A DNA stretch of 64,000 bases from Spirodela intermedia (lineage: Eukaryota > Streptophyta > Magnoliopsida > Alismatales > Araceae), in the NCBI GenBank assembly GCA_902729315.2, contig LR746276.1:3702169-3766168 (forward strand). Reading direction: 5' to 3'. Shown piece by piece: positions 1 to 9,712 of this stretch. The position numbers and the translations under genes are program-made. Every line of letters begins with the position of its first letter. Within the stretch, counting starts at the first letter, position 1. The notes under the pieces are model-generated. The model did no database searches. It was not told the DNA's origin and saw only the letters and a program-made list of their open reading frames with translations.

Positions 1-257
1 CACAATCTTTAATAGTTTATGTATAAGTTCTTGCATGATCTCATCACTGTTGTGGAATGAATTGCGTTGTCATCTGATTGGATTAATATATGTATCTCTG
101 TGCTCGCATTATCCTATCGATATGATGAAATGAATTTCAACCATGTAAGATTGATATAAGCACATTTGTGACTGTATAATCCTCCCACCTTTAAATATGG
201 AATCAATCGTCTTGGTTTGATGGAGAATGGCTCTGATCATTCATCCCCGCCGGCAGG

Positions 258-448
258 TTCCCGACAACGGCCCGTGGAACTACAACTTCATGGGGGTGAA
301 GCACACGGCAAGCATGAAGTACGGGATGAAGCTGGGGACGCCGAGAGAGTACTACCACGAGGATCACCGCCCGACCCACTTCCTTGAGTTCAGCAACCTG
401 GAGGAGGGTGAGGCCGGGGAGGGCGACCGTGAGGATACCTTCACCTGA
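258..448 (+). CDS. C-terminal exon of an unrecognised protein (5' part outside window)
   Basis: An open frame runs from a good splice acceptor (pyrimidine/GC stretch ending CCGGCAG at 252-257) to TGA at 446-448. It encodes about 63 residues rich in aromatic and charged amino acids, including [20 protein letters not shown] and [16 protein letters not shown], and ends in an acidic tail. Codon use is GC-rich against AT-rich DNA on its left, as expected for an intron/exon border. A start at the ATG at 227 is possible but would put the acceptor inside the coding region; I prefer a terminal exon because the composition changes at the AG. I do not recognise the family. Upstream exons would lie left of the window. 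Confidence 0.55.
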
Positions 449-1237
449 GCAGAGATCTGAGCCGGCCTGTGAGTAGTAGATGTTCTCCCCCCCCCCCCAT
501 GAACTTGCCTTGGGTTTCTTCTTCTTTTTGTCCTTGTTGTATATGTTAAGATGAGAGTCTGAAAGCTTTGATGAGATGATGTGATTCCTGGAGATGATGC
601 ATTTGTAAAGTATGTAGCCTAAATTACTACCTACCCCCCCCCGTTCATTAGAATGATGCATGAAATGTTTCTAGGTTTAATTGATGCATGAAGGCTTTCA
701 AGGTTTGAAGTCAAATGGGTTTTTTATCTTTGATTCAAATGGGCGATTACACCTGGTTTGTTAGACGGATGCCGATTAGAGTTAATAATGTCCTGGGTTT
801 CGAGTGGAGCTTCTCTCTCTAGTCGCATGAAAGTTTTGGATGAGAAATGGGTCTCATCAGGGTTCACACTAATGCTTTATCGGTCTCTGGGTTTAGGGAT
901 GATTGCTGTATTATTTATCTGAGAAGAAATACACATAAATGCATTTTTCTTAAATAAAAAAAAATCTGCGACGGAGCTGTGTTTTATTATTTTTTCTTGT
1001 CAGATGGTGGGTTTGAGGGAGTTTTCTTATTTTGAAAATTCTCTTCTGGAGAATGAAGAAATAAGTTAGTTTTATCCGGATAATATTGTAAAGCTTGGCA
1101 ATACTACAAGTAAAAGTGAAATGTGATCATGCAGATGGAGATGATTGTCGTTTGCTTGAAATGTGACCATCTCTTCAAGTAAATCGGATTTGGTTTTGGA
1201 GGCTGCGGCGGCATTCTACGTGTACTCCCCCTTTTAC

Positions 1238-1281
<44 letters not shown>

Positions 1282-1886
1282 AATTGCGTGTGTATCCTTC
1301 CTTTTTTAGTGGGAGAGCGAGAGAGAGAGAGAAAGGATGATTGATATTCACGCCAGAGCTCAAATATTCGTCCACATTGTCATTTTGACATTCCACGTGT
1401 ACCCTTTTCATGAACCTGGGGCAAGAGATTTAGAGGGAGAGAGAGAGTTGCATGGTGACAGAAGGAAAGGTGGGACCGGAGAATAAGTCGCTCTCTCTGG
1501 AAGCACGGAAAGCCTCGCCCACTGCGTGTAAAGCAGCCGCGCGAGAGTCTACCCCACACCAGACGAAGCCTCCTCACCGACGCCCCCCTGGCCCCCAGGA
1601 AACCACCTCCCACTTCTCTCTCACCTCGAAGAACAACAAGGAGAGACATATCTAGAGAGAGAGAAAGAGAAAGAAGCAAGAAAACCAACACAAATCTTCC
1701 CAGAGAAGACAGTTTAGAGAGATTTCAGACTGGGAATGGAGACAATCCATAGAGAGAGAACAGAGATGAATTGTGATGGCGCGCTGTACATACCTGACGT
1801 AGGCAGCGACCGTGAACTCTCCGCACCCGCCGAGGACTGCACCCTTCTCCCCCTCGCCGTCGCCGCCACCGCCACCGCCGCCGCCG
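449..1886. other. Intergenic region with GA microsatellites
   Basis: This holds the 3' flank of the partial gene (C-runs at 487-498 and 637-646), then AT-rich DNA to about 1,180 and a GA/CT-rich stretch from 1,240 to 1,700. I see no convincing coding frame. The GC-rich ORFs overlapping 1,450-2,500 on both strands are mostly compositional, apart from the Ser/Pro-rich gene at 1,887. Confidence 0.6.
1243..1279. repeat. (GA)n microsatellite
   Basis: An uninterrupted GA run of about 18 units. Related GA runs recur throughout the first 33 kb, often near gene starts. Confidence 0.95.
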
Positions 1887-2102
1887 TTACGACCTCCGCC
1901 GGCCGACCCACTTGTAACCCCTTCGGTGCTTCCGGCAACGGAATGACCCGGGGTGGCTCGTCGGCGAACAGATGCACCCACCCTCCGCCTCCCGCGACGG
2001 TGGCGGCGGCGCCGTCCCCTCGTCGGGCACCGCCGCAGCGTACGGACGCGGCGGGGGCAGGGAGGGGAAGGCGGTGGCGGGGCGGAACTCCGGGAAACAC
2101 AT
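1887..2102 (-). CDS. Small Ser/Pro-rich protein with HPGSFRCR motif
   Basis: The minus-strand frame ending at 1,887 contains CICSPTSHPGSFRCRKHR followed by GYKWVGRR. That is the signature of a family of short plant proteins (serine-rich protein-related; CxCxPTxHPGSFRCRxHR, then a YxW patch). The function of the family is unknown. Upstream of the motif is a Pro/Ala-rich stretch. I chose the ATG at 2,102 (71 residues, beginning MCFPEFRP), which gives a typical family length. The frame stays open to an ATG at 2,273 (128 residues), but that extension is low-complexity and its start lies inside a cluster of CACGTG boxes that look like promoter. Overlapping frames on both strands are GC-driven. The motif makes the family call good; the start is uncertain. 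Confidence 0.62.
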   Translation of the reverse strand: MCFPEFRPATAFPSLPPPRPYAAAVPDEGTAPPPPSREAEGGCICSPTSHPGSFRCRKHRRGYKWVGRRRS

Positions 2103-2216
2103 CTTCGGTTTCTCTGTGACGAAGGAATAATGACGGGTGGGGGGGGGGGAGGAGGTGGAGGGAGACGTGGAATATTTCCTCCTCGGAAACGTTTCAGATT
2201 TTTTGTGGTGGGAAGA

Positions 2217-2298
2217 CACGTGGCCAGGGGTGGGGAGAGTGAGGATAAGGGCTCGGATTCCATCATTTTCCACGTGGCAGCCACCTGCTTTCCACGTG
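2217..2298. promoter_or_regulatory. Triplet of G-boxes (CACGTG) upstream of the HPGSFRCR gene
   Basis: Perfect CACGTG palindromes lie at 2,217-2,222, 2,271-2,276 and 2,293-2,298, that is 115-200 bp upstream of the preferred start at 2,102. G-boxes are bound by plant bZIP and bHLH factors, and ABRE-type copies mediate ABA and stress responses. Binding here is inferred from sequence only. Confidence 0.5.
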
Positions 2299-2679
2299 TA
2301 CCGGCGGCACTCTCTTTTCCTTCTTTTAAAATATTAAAATATCAGGGTTGTAACTGTTTTTTCACTACAACCGAACCCGCCCAATGGGCCCACTTTTTGT
2401 CCTGCTTGGGCCTCAAAAAAAAGCCAAATAAAAAAATATCTGAAACGTGGGGCCCAGGGGAGGAGCAAATTTGCAATATATATTCATTTAATTATACGCG
2501 CAGATAAAATCAAATGTGAAATCGATGCTTCCCTCGGAGATGCCAAATATCAAGAGACATTTCACCAGCGAAAATTAAGAAAACATAGCTCTCGAATCGT
2601 CAGTGTCACCTAGAATGGCAGCGTAGATACGATAGTACGATCAGTATGTACAGGCATCCACACATACTCACTCACTCAC

Positions 2680-3677
2680 CTACTCATAGCAATTCTGATG
2701 AGCGATGGTCTGATTTTCTGTGTTCACACCAATTGTGCAAGATTTTTTTCCCTGAAAAGGAAACAGAAGATATTGTCGCATCTCAGAGGATGAAAGTCTC
2801 AAGATTAGATTAGATTCGCGGAATTTAATTCTGCGTTTACTTAGATTTGAAAAGAATGAAAGACTCTCGGGAACAACATCCAAAATAGGCATCTGGTGTT
2901 CTCCAATTGGTATGAACAGCGCACCACAGAGGCATTTATTTTGTCATCTTTTTTGTTTTTTTTACAAAAAAACTTGAATGATCGAGGTGAGAATGAACGA
3001 CACTTTGGAAAAAATACACATGAATTACTGTCAATGAGATATTTTTTATTTTGAATAAACGAATATATCTATATAGGAGGCCGGGGGATCGATCCTCTTA
3101 CCTCGACGTAGATGTTGAACATTAGAAATTCAAATTCTCCACCAACCGCAATGGCCAGGCCAAGATCCGCCGTTCCGTTCGAGGAAGTCGTATTCAGACT
3201 GAATTGAATCGGAAGAAGCACAGTTGACGAGTTTCGCGGATCCAGAGATACCGCGTCCGCCGTCGCATTCGCGAACGACGCCCCTTCATAACTCACCGAC
3301 GCCGAGATCGTGCTGTAATTCCGGGAGACGAGATCCGGATTCCGGATCTCCGCTTGAACGCTCAGAGAGATGGTGGTGGCGGCGGCGGCGGAGGAGGAGT
3401 AGTCTCCGGCTGCGGAGGATGTGGCCCCGGACAACTTGAGGCCGATGACGCTCACCCGGGGCTTGGAGGGCCAGAGGAAGGCTCCGACGGCGGTGAGCAC
3501 GAGCAGAGCGATCAGAAGCAGAAACACGGTGTCGTAGTACATGCAAGAGACGGAGGCGGCGGCGGAGCTCCAGCGCCGCCGCCGGAGACCGGCGACAGCG
3601 TAGGGATGGGAGTCGTACAGGGAGCGGACGCCGAGTAGGACCTCCGTTGCCTCCCCTTCATCTAGCTTCGAGGCCAT
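2680..3677 (-). CDS. NDR1/HIN1-like (LEA_2) membrane protein, two exons
   Basis: Exon 1 is 3,677-3,102 and ends TACGTCGAG before GTAAGAGG. Exon 2 is 2,751-2,680, after the acceptor CCTTTTCAG; both are phase 0, giving 215 residues. The N-terminus has a basic patch (LRRRRW, 31-36), then a membrane anchor at about 50-69, then a LEA_2 beta-rich domain with five Asn-X-Ser/Thr sites (NYS, NAT, NSS, NTT, NGT), consistent with an N-in/C-out topology. Exon 2 supplies the C-terminal strand (GKKSCTIGV) and the end HQNCYE, as expected for the family. Reading past the donor gives a false tail (VRGSIPRPPI). NHL proteins sit in the plasma membrane or plasmodesmata and are often stress- or pathogen-responsive; nothing more specific is visible. 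It is divergent from the PV42a-like gene. Confidence 0.88.
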
Positions 3678-4924
3678 GGCTGCTCAGGTGGATTGCAGCT
3701 CCTCCTCGTACCTCCCCGATTTAAGGGAATTTCAAATGAAATATTAATGTTTTTTTCCTATAGTTCTCATTAATGTCAAATATATCCCCCTTCCAAACAT
3801 ATATTGTATTTGTACTTTAGCACATTGTTTCGAGGCATCAACGGGCCGACACAGAGAAAAAATAGTTTAAAAACGGGCTTAGGCCCGGTCCCTTTCGCTG
3901 AGAGAGAGCCCGAGAGAGATGGGCCCCAAAAGCCCAAACTTTATGAAAATCGTTGGGGCGGGGCAGATTTTCCTCTTTTTTTGTCTTGAGGAAAAGAAAA
4001 CAAAAAATAGCATTATTCACGCAAAAAATATGGATAATAATCATTTAATTAAAAATACTAAAAATGATTCGTCCTGTTTTGACGGGTTGGATAAAAATCC
4101 AAAATATTACTATTCACGGGATTCTTCGTGCGAGAAATGTGCACGCACTAGTTTGACCAATAATATTAAAAATAATAAAAACAAGAGTATTATTTCTGGG
4201 CAACTTAACCTGGGAAACGTGGCACGAGAAGTAATATCACGTATAAAATCCATATAATCATAAAATCACTTATTTTAGTCTGAACATTGCATCTCATGGC
4301 AGGAATATTTCACGAAATTATCTATCTCAGAAGATAATGGGCCCAGCCCAATCCACACCCCCGCCCCAAATTATATTTCTCTTGATAGTAAGTCAGCTCT
4401 CTCTCACACACCTTATTAGCCAACTTTTTGGCCCTTTTCGGCCCACGAAAATTTGGGCCCGATCAGCATAAAATGGACAATTGGGCCCTTGGGAGACGGT
4501 TGGGGCCCACGAGGGAGATAGTGTTTGGGCCGGGCCAGATATTATTTTTGGGCTGGAATGCAAAGCCCGAAATGAGAAAACGGGCCAGAATTATATTTTA
4601 ATCACTTTTATTAACCATTTTCAGAATCCACGTGGATATCGGGTAGGGACGAACTCTGAAACCCACGTGGCAGATGGAAACCCGGGGAGCGCGGAAATCA
4701 GACGGCGGCGGCGGGAAAACGGTGGCAGTTTTCAGGAACTCCGGCGCCACGTGGGCAAAGGACGTGCCTATCCACAACCTGCCAGAAGTCGTACGGCGCG
4801 GACACGCCCCCCCTATACATACCGAGAGAGAGAGTAGCTACAGATGTAACCGTCGTTTCTAGAAGCGAGAAAGTAGAGAGAGAAAGTAGAGAGAGAGTAG
4901 AGAGGGAGAGAGAGAGGGGAGAGA
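3678..4924. promoter_or_regulatory. Bidirectional promoter region with G-boxes and GGCCCA motifs
   Basis: This region separates two divergent genes. Between 3,840 and 4,570 it carries many GGGCC/GGCCCA/AGCCCA motifs (for example around 3,918, 4,340, 4,440, 4,480 and 4,500), the core recognised by TCP-type factors in plant promoters. Three perfect CACGTG G-boxes lie at 4,629-4,634, 4,664-4,669 and 4,748-4,753, with a TATA-like CTATACATA near 4,812 and a GA-rich leader just before the ATG at 4,925. No convincing coding frame is present. Confidence 0.5.
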
Positions 4925-7900
4925 ATGATGGGGATGTCGAAGGCGGTGGAGGGGAGGAGGGCGGCTTGCAGGTGGCTGAGGGAGACGAAGGTGGGAGATC
5001 TGGTGAAGGAGAAGAGGCGGATGGTGGAGGTGCCCTACACCGCCACCCTCCGGGATACGCTGAACGCGCTCGTGGCCAACAACGTGGTGGCAGTCCCCGT
5101 GGCAGCGCCGCCGGGGCGATGGATCGGCGCCGGCGGGACCTCGATTGTGGAACTTGACAGGGCCACGGGGGCGCCCCGCAAGCACTACATCGGCATTGTC
5201 ACGATGCTCGACGTGCTCATCCACATCGCCGAGGAAGAGGGCGAGGACACCGCCAGCAGCCCGCGGACGGCGGCGGCCGCTGCCAGGGGGTTCGACCTGG
5301 AGCATAGGATGTCCGTGCCGGTGTCGTCCATCATCGGGCACTCCCTGGAGGGGCTCAGCCTCTGGACCTTGAACCCCAACACCAGGTCTCCTCTTCCTCT
5401 CCATGGAAGTTTTCTTTCAGATTGTCTACTTGCTTGGCTTCAACCTTTTTCTCTCTCTGGTTTACTCAGAAATTCGTTCCTTATTTCGATCAAGTTGCTA
5501 CATTCTTTCGCTAGGTTTCCCCATCTTGTTGATTGCAGGGAGCGCACGTGTTTCGATCTTCGATTCATTGTCTTCCTCCTTCCTCCCTTAACATTCACCC
5601 ATAATTGTTTCTTTGAGCTTCTTGTTTTCTTTCCTGATCTGGATAATTCTATAGCTTTAATTTTCTTATGATCCCGATTTCTTGAAATTCCTTCAAAAAT
5701 CATTCCCATATCCCTTGTGGTTTTTCCTGTTGACCACCGTGATTCTGGGGGATTTTCCTTATTTACTGGCCGTGTTCTTGGCTGACTCTGAAATTCTGAA
5801 AACGACCTCTCTCTGGGTAGGGGAAAATCTTTGTTCAGCTGATGATCTGTATGTGATGGGAATTTTCATTCCATTTAATCTAAAACCTCGAGTATAAGTA
5901 AGCTTGGTGCTATTATAGTCACTCATCTCTTTGAGTTGCAAATATTTCAAAATTTTGACTGAAATATATCGCAAATAATCGTAAAAGTAGCATATTGAAA
6001 TTGTCCTGTCATTCATTTAGGAATTTCCCGATGACAGCGTCATATTTGTTACGGTTGTTTGAAATCTTGAGGATTTATCATCTGCTCATAATGGAAGAAA
6101 ATCCCGAAAGAACAAAAATGGAAGAAAAAAGGATGAGAAGTATTTTTTCAGAAGAGCATTTGAGCATTGGAATGAATGGCTCCGTGGAAAGGCCCTCACA
6201 GAGTAAGCATTAACTATTCAAAACGTCTATAAATAGACACAAAATCCAGCATTCCCCACTGAGAAAGAATCTGAAATTCTACGAAATTACTCATAATCAG
6301 AGGTTTCTTCTAAGCTTGAACATTTATATGGTATGTATTGTCCTTGATTCCGGGTATGCCAGTTCATGAGATGTTCTTTTTGGTACTCTATAGACCACCT
6401 GCTTGAAAAAATTTCGTTTGTATTTAATCCCAGACATCATATTTTGGAAACCCTCTTCTGGTATCTTTATCCTGTTGGACAAGTTAATTGGTTTGATTTT
6501 CAGAGGTTATTCTTTTCTCCATTCAGAGATTATCGGTGCATTTTATCACCGAGATCTAATTAAATCTATGAATACTGTGCCATAATGCCGTCATCATGCG
6601 AAGGTTCCAATTGGATAATGGAAAATATGGAATTAAGGCCACTGTGAGTATACAGAATCGAAGTATTTTTTTCCCGTGGAATGCAAACTCCGATCTCCGA
6701 CATCGCCAGAGTTCATACCAATCTTGTTCTAAGAACTGTTTCCCTCTTTGGTGCTGAAACTCTCTCCGAGAAGACATGATGAGCCCACATTATTTCTCCC
6801 CTCTCGCCAAATGAGGGCGTTTTTCTGATGAAGATCAGTCCTTGGGTTCTCGAAAATGCCGGGGTTTCTACTTACATAGTATGAATGCTTCACTCACGCC
6901 CAATCCCTGGAGCTTCTTTTGGGATTCCTAGAATCTTCCCGAGGTGGAAATCTCATCCAATTTAATGCATTGGGTTCCTATTTGCACCGTTTTCTCCTCC
7001 CTGGTCTGTTCCATTCCATCCATCCATCCATCCAAGTCAAGTGAAGTATGGTCCCAACGACTGAACATATGCTGGTGCAGATCTCTAAAGAGTTTTGCCA
7101 TTCTTCCAACCAGCTGATACTCTCGAGACATACTTAATCCGAATGCGTTCCTCTGTTTGATCGATGCCCTCCGTCGAATGCAAGTGCTGGCTGGTTGTTT
7201 CCGTTTGAGCGGAAAAATATTCCCCATCGTTCCAAGGGCAGTAAACTCCTGGTAAAAAAAAAAGAAGAAGAAATGCTTGATCTCCGTTCTAAGATCATCA
7301 TCAATACGTTCCCCGTCGTTCTAAGATCTTTGTTTTTCATTCAATACGTTTTGTTGAATGCCAGTGGCGATGCCATCATGATCATCATCATCATAAATTT
7401 CTAGTTTTTTTTTTGTATTGATTGATTGATTGATCGATCGATCGATCGTTCCTCCGATGTTCTTTGTGTTCTTGGGGGGTGTTGTTCTACAGCCTGATGG
7501 ACTGCATGGAGGCGTTCAGCAAGGGGGTGCACCGGGCAATGGTGCCGGTGGAGAGCCGGGCGGAGCACGTGGTAGCGGCGGAGCTGGAGGAGGCCTCCCC
7601 GGGGTACCGCATGCTCACCCAGAAGGACCTCCTCGCCTACCTCAGCGCCTCCCGTGACCGCCTTGCCGCCGTCCTCACCCCCTCCGTGGCGGAGATGGGC
7701 GCCCTCAACACCGCCGTCTTCTCCGTCACCGCTGCCGCCCGCGTTATCGACACCCTCAAGGCCATGAGAGCCGCTTCCCTCTCCTCCGTCCCCATCGTCG
7801 CTGCCGCTGACGACGACAACAACGCCGGCGGCGACGTCCTCGCCCAGGTGAATTTTCCTGGTTTCCCTCTCTCTCTATATCTATCTATATATTCTCAGGT

Positions 7901-8317
7901 GAATTTTCCTGCTCTCTCTCTCTCTCTATATATATATATATCTCTCTCTCTGACAGTGACGGGTGGTGGTGTGGGCAGAGGGGAAGGAGGAGGCTGGTGG
8001 GGACGTTGTCGGCGACGGACCTGCGGGGGTGCCCGGCGGAGCGGCTGCAGTCGTGGCTATACCTGACGGTGGTGGAGTTCCTGGATCGGGCGGCGACGGC
8101 GGCGGGTGGTGGCGGTGGCGGAGGGGCAGAGAGGCGGCTGGTGACTTGCCGGAGGGAGAGCAGCCTGGGGAAGGTGATGGAGGCGGCGGCGGCGGCGAGG
8201 GTGCACCGCGTGTGGGCAGTGGACGGGGAGGGCCTCCTGGTGGGGCTCGTCTCCCTCTCCGACATGCTGAGGGCCGTGAGGGAATCACTTCTGGCGGCGG
8301 AGCAGGAGTTGCCCTGA
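4925..8317 (+). CDS. CBS-domain protein, SnRK1 gamma-like (PV42a type), three exons
   Basis: Exons are 4,925-5,385, 7,493-7,847 and 7,979-8,317, giving 384 residues. The first junction rebuilds LNPNT-SLMDCMEAFSKG, a conserved stretch of PV42a-like proteins. Other family landmarks are VEVPYTATL...ALVANNVVAVPVAAP, YIGIVTMLDVLIHIA, VPVSSIIGHSLEGLSLWTLN, RMLTQKDLLAYL, LVGTLSATDLRGC and the closing CBS repeat VHRVWAVDGEGLLVGLVSLSDML. CBS repeats bind adenosine ligands; PV42-type proteins belong to the plant gamma-like branch around the SnRK1 kinase, and seed/reproductive roles are reported for family members. Intron 1 is long (2.1 kb). Intron 2 is short and starts with a duplicated donor (see 7,845). 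Glycine- and alanine-rich insertions (about residues 297-304 and 323-327) are local oddities. Upstream G-boxes suggest stress or ABA input, as inference. Confidence 0.92.
5386..7492 (+). other. Intron 1 of the PV42a-like gene
   Basis: A 2.1-kb AT-rich intron with donor GTCTCC at 5,386 and acceptor TTGTTCTACAG ending at 7,492. It contains a short ATCATC run (7,376-7,395) and a GATT/GATC run (7,419-7,448). I see no coding exon or mobile-element signature in it. Confidence 0.75.
7845..7911 (+). repeat. 51-bp tandem duplication of the exon 2 splice donor
   Basis: CAGGTGAATTTTCCTG occurs at 7,845 and again at 7,896, each followed by CT-rich sequence. The two GT donors (7,848 and 7,899) are 51 bp apart, and the 51 bp contain no stop in frame. 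Using the second donor would add 17 residues between exons 2 and 3 without changing phase. Confidence 0.85.
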
Positions 8318-8452
8318 GAGGAAGAAGAAGAAGAGGAACTAGCCAGCCGGGCCCGGTCCATCCAATGTACAAATTTGGGTAATTTCTCTCTCTATTCTCT
8401 CTATAGGCAGGCCTAGCCGTTGGTCGAACTTTTCCTCTAAAGTAGGCTCTGC

Positions 8453-8453
8453 T

Positions 8454-8481
<28 letters not shown>
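8453..8481. repeat. (GA)n microsatellite
   Basis: A GA run in the 3' flank of the PV42a-like gene. A similar CTCTCTATTCTC...GGGCAGGC phrase appears near 8,384-8,410 and 8,548-8,575, suggesting a small local duplication. Confidence 0.85.
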
Positions 8482-8484
<3 letters not shown>

Positions 8485-8640
8485 GACCAACGACGAGGTG
8501 GAGGCGGGGGCAGCCCCCACTTGCGCAAGGTGGCTACTTTTTCTCTTTCTCTCTCTATTCTCCCTCTGGGCAGGCGAAGCCGGTGGTGGTCATAAGCGGG
8601 CTCTTCTACCGCTAGAGAGAGGGAGAGGGAGAGAGGGAGA

Positions 8641-8943
8641 CTAGAAGGAGCGTAAGATGGCGACGATGAGGCGGAGGAGGTAGGCGTCGCTGCGGGGGAG
8701 GAGTAGATCGTGATGGACGAGGCGCTCGAGGGCCCGGCTCCTGGGGAGGAGGCCGGCGAAGAAGAGGAGGGTGGTGACCGTTGTGGCCGGCTGGCGAAGC
8801 AGCAGCACCATCAACCTCACCGACGACCTTACCAGCAGCGGCGAGAGCGACTGTGTGGGAAAGAAAGAAGAACAACATGAGAGAGATTAGACTGCCGTAA
8901 TGCCACAGTTAGAGAGAGAGAGAGAGAGAGAGAGACGTACCAT
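8641..8943 (-). CDS. Candidate 70-residue hydrophobic protein with an ATG-only first coding exon
   Basis: On the minus strand the sequence CACACCATG is followed directly by the donor GTACGT (8,940-8,935). A 90-nt CT-rich intron ends at the acceptor TTTCCCACACAG (8,851). Exon 2 (8,850-8,641) is open to TAG. The joined protein has 70 residues, beginning MSLSPLLVRSSVRLMVLLLR, with a hydrophobic segment VTTLLFFAGLLP, a middle RSRALERLVHHDLLLP and the end LLRLIVAILRSF. I prefer this frame over the longer Pro/Arg-rich one because both splice sites are good and the composition is that of a membrane-associated small protein. I do not recognise the family. It lies tail-to-tail with the PV42a-like gene, with 323 bp between stop codons. 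Confidence 0.5.
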
Positions 8944-9108
8944 GGTGTGAAGGAGAGATGGAGAGGGGGGAGGGATGGTGGGAGCTTATGTTGAACTGGA
9001 GATATAAGATATTCTCGTTCTCTCTACCGGTGATTCAGACCTAACCGTCCATTCGGAGGGTAGCTGACGAGCCGACCGGCGAAGAGATCCAACTGCCAAG
9101 TCCCCCCT

Positions 9109-9151
<43 letters not shown>

Positions 9152-9712
9152 CTCTCTCATCTCACTCCCTCTAGAGAAGATTCCTACAACCTTGAAAATA
9201 TCTCATAAAATTAACATTCAGCCTAGATCCTTCTCTCTCTGATTCTCTCTCTCTCTCTCTCTCTCTCAAAAGTTGACCTCGGCGGCCCAATGGAACATGA
9301 GGGCGTTTCCTTCCATCAAATGTGATAGTCATCATCGTCCTCGGTCTGCCTAAAGAATATAAAGCATGAAATATGATGGTACAATAAAAATATATTTTTT
9401 CGCTAGGTAAAATAATCTATAAATGGGATTCAACGAGAACCATCAATTATGATGGCATAGATCGAAATGTTCCTCGTCAAAACTTCTTCTCAGATCTGCA
9501 TACATGCATACATATAAGCTTCAAATCTACGATAAAAACCAGCTCAGATTCAATCGGGCGTGATTTAATTAAATATCTGAGATATGAACTCTCATTCAAT
9601 ATCGTTCTGAGATTATTATACTTTCCCAGATCTCAGCGCATGCATGAACCCTTCAAAAAAAAACAAAAAATCTGACTGGAGAATAGGGAGAGAAAATGCT
9701 TTTAAAAAACAT
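8944..9712. other. Intergenic region with CT microsatellites
   Basis: This contains the presumed promoter of the 70-residue candidate, a (CT)n run at about 9,114-9,148 and another at 9,244-9,267, then AT-rich 3' flank of the histidine kinase gene. No coding frame is seen. Confidence 0.6.

Noticed and set aside
1652-2507. Long Pro/Arg/Gly-rich ORFs on both strands around the HPGSFRCR gene
   Set aside because: High GC suppresses stops in all frames; only the 1,887-2,102 frame has a recognisable motif.
7885-8528. Antisense ORFs over exon 3 of the PV42a-like gene
   Set aside because: Pro/Ser/Ala low complexity opposite a well-supported CBS exon.
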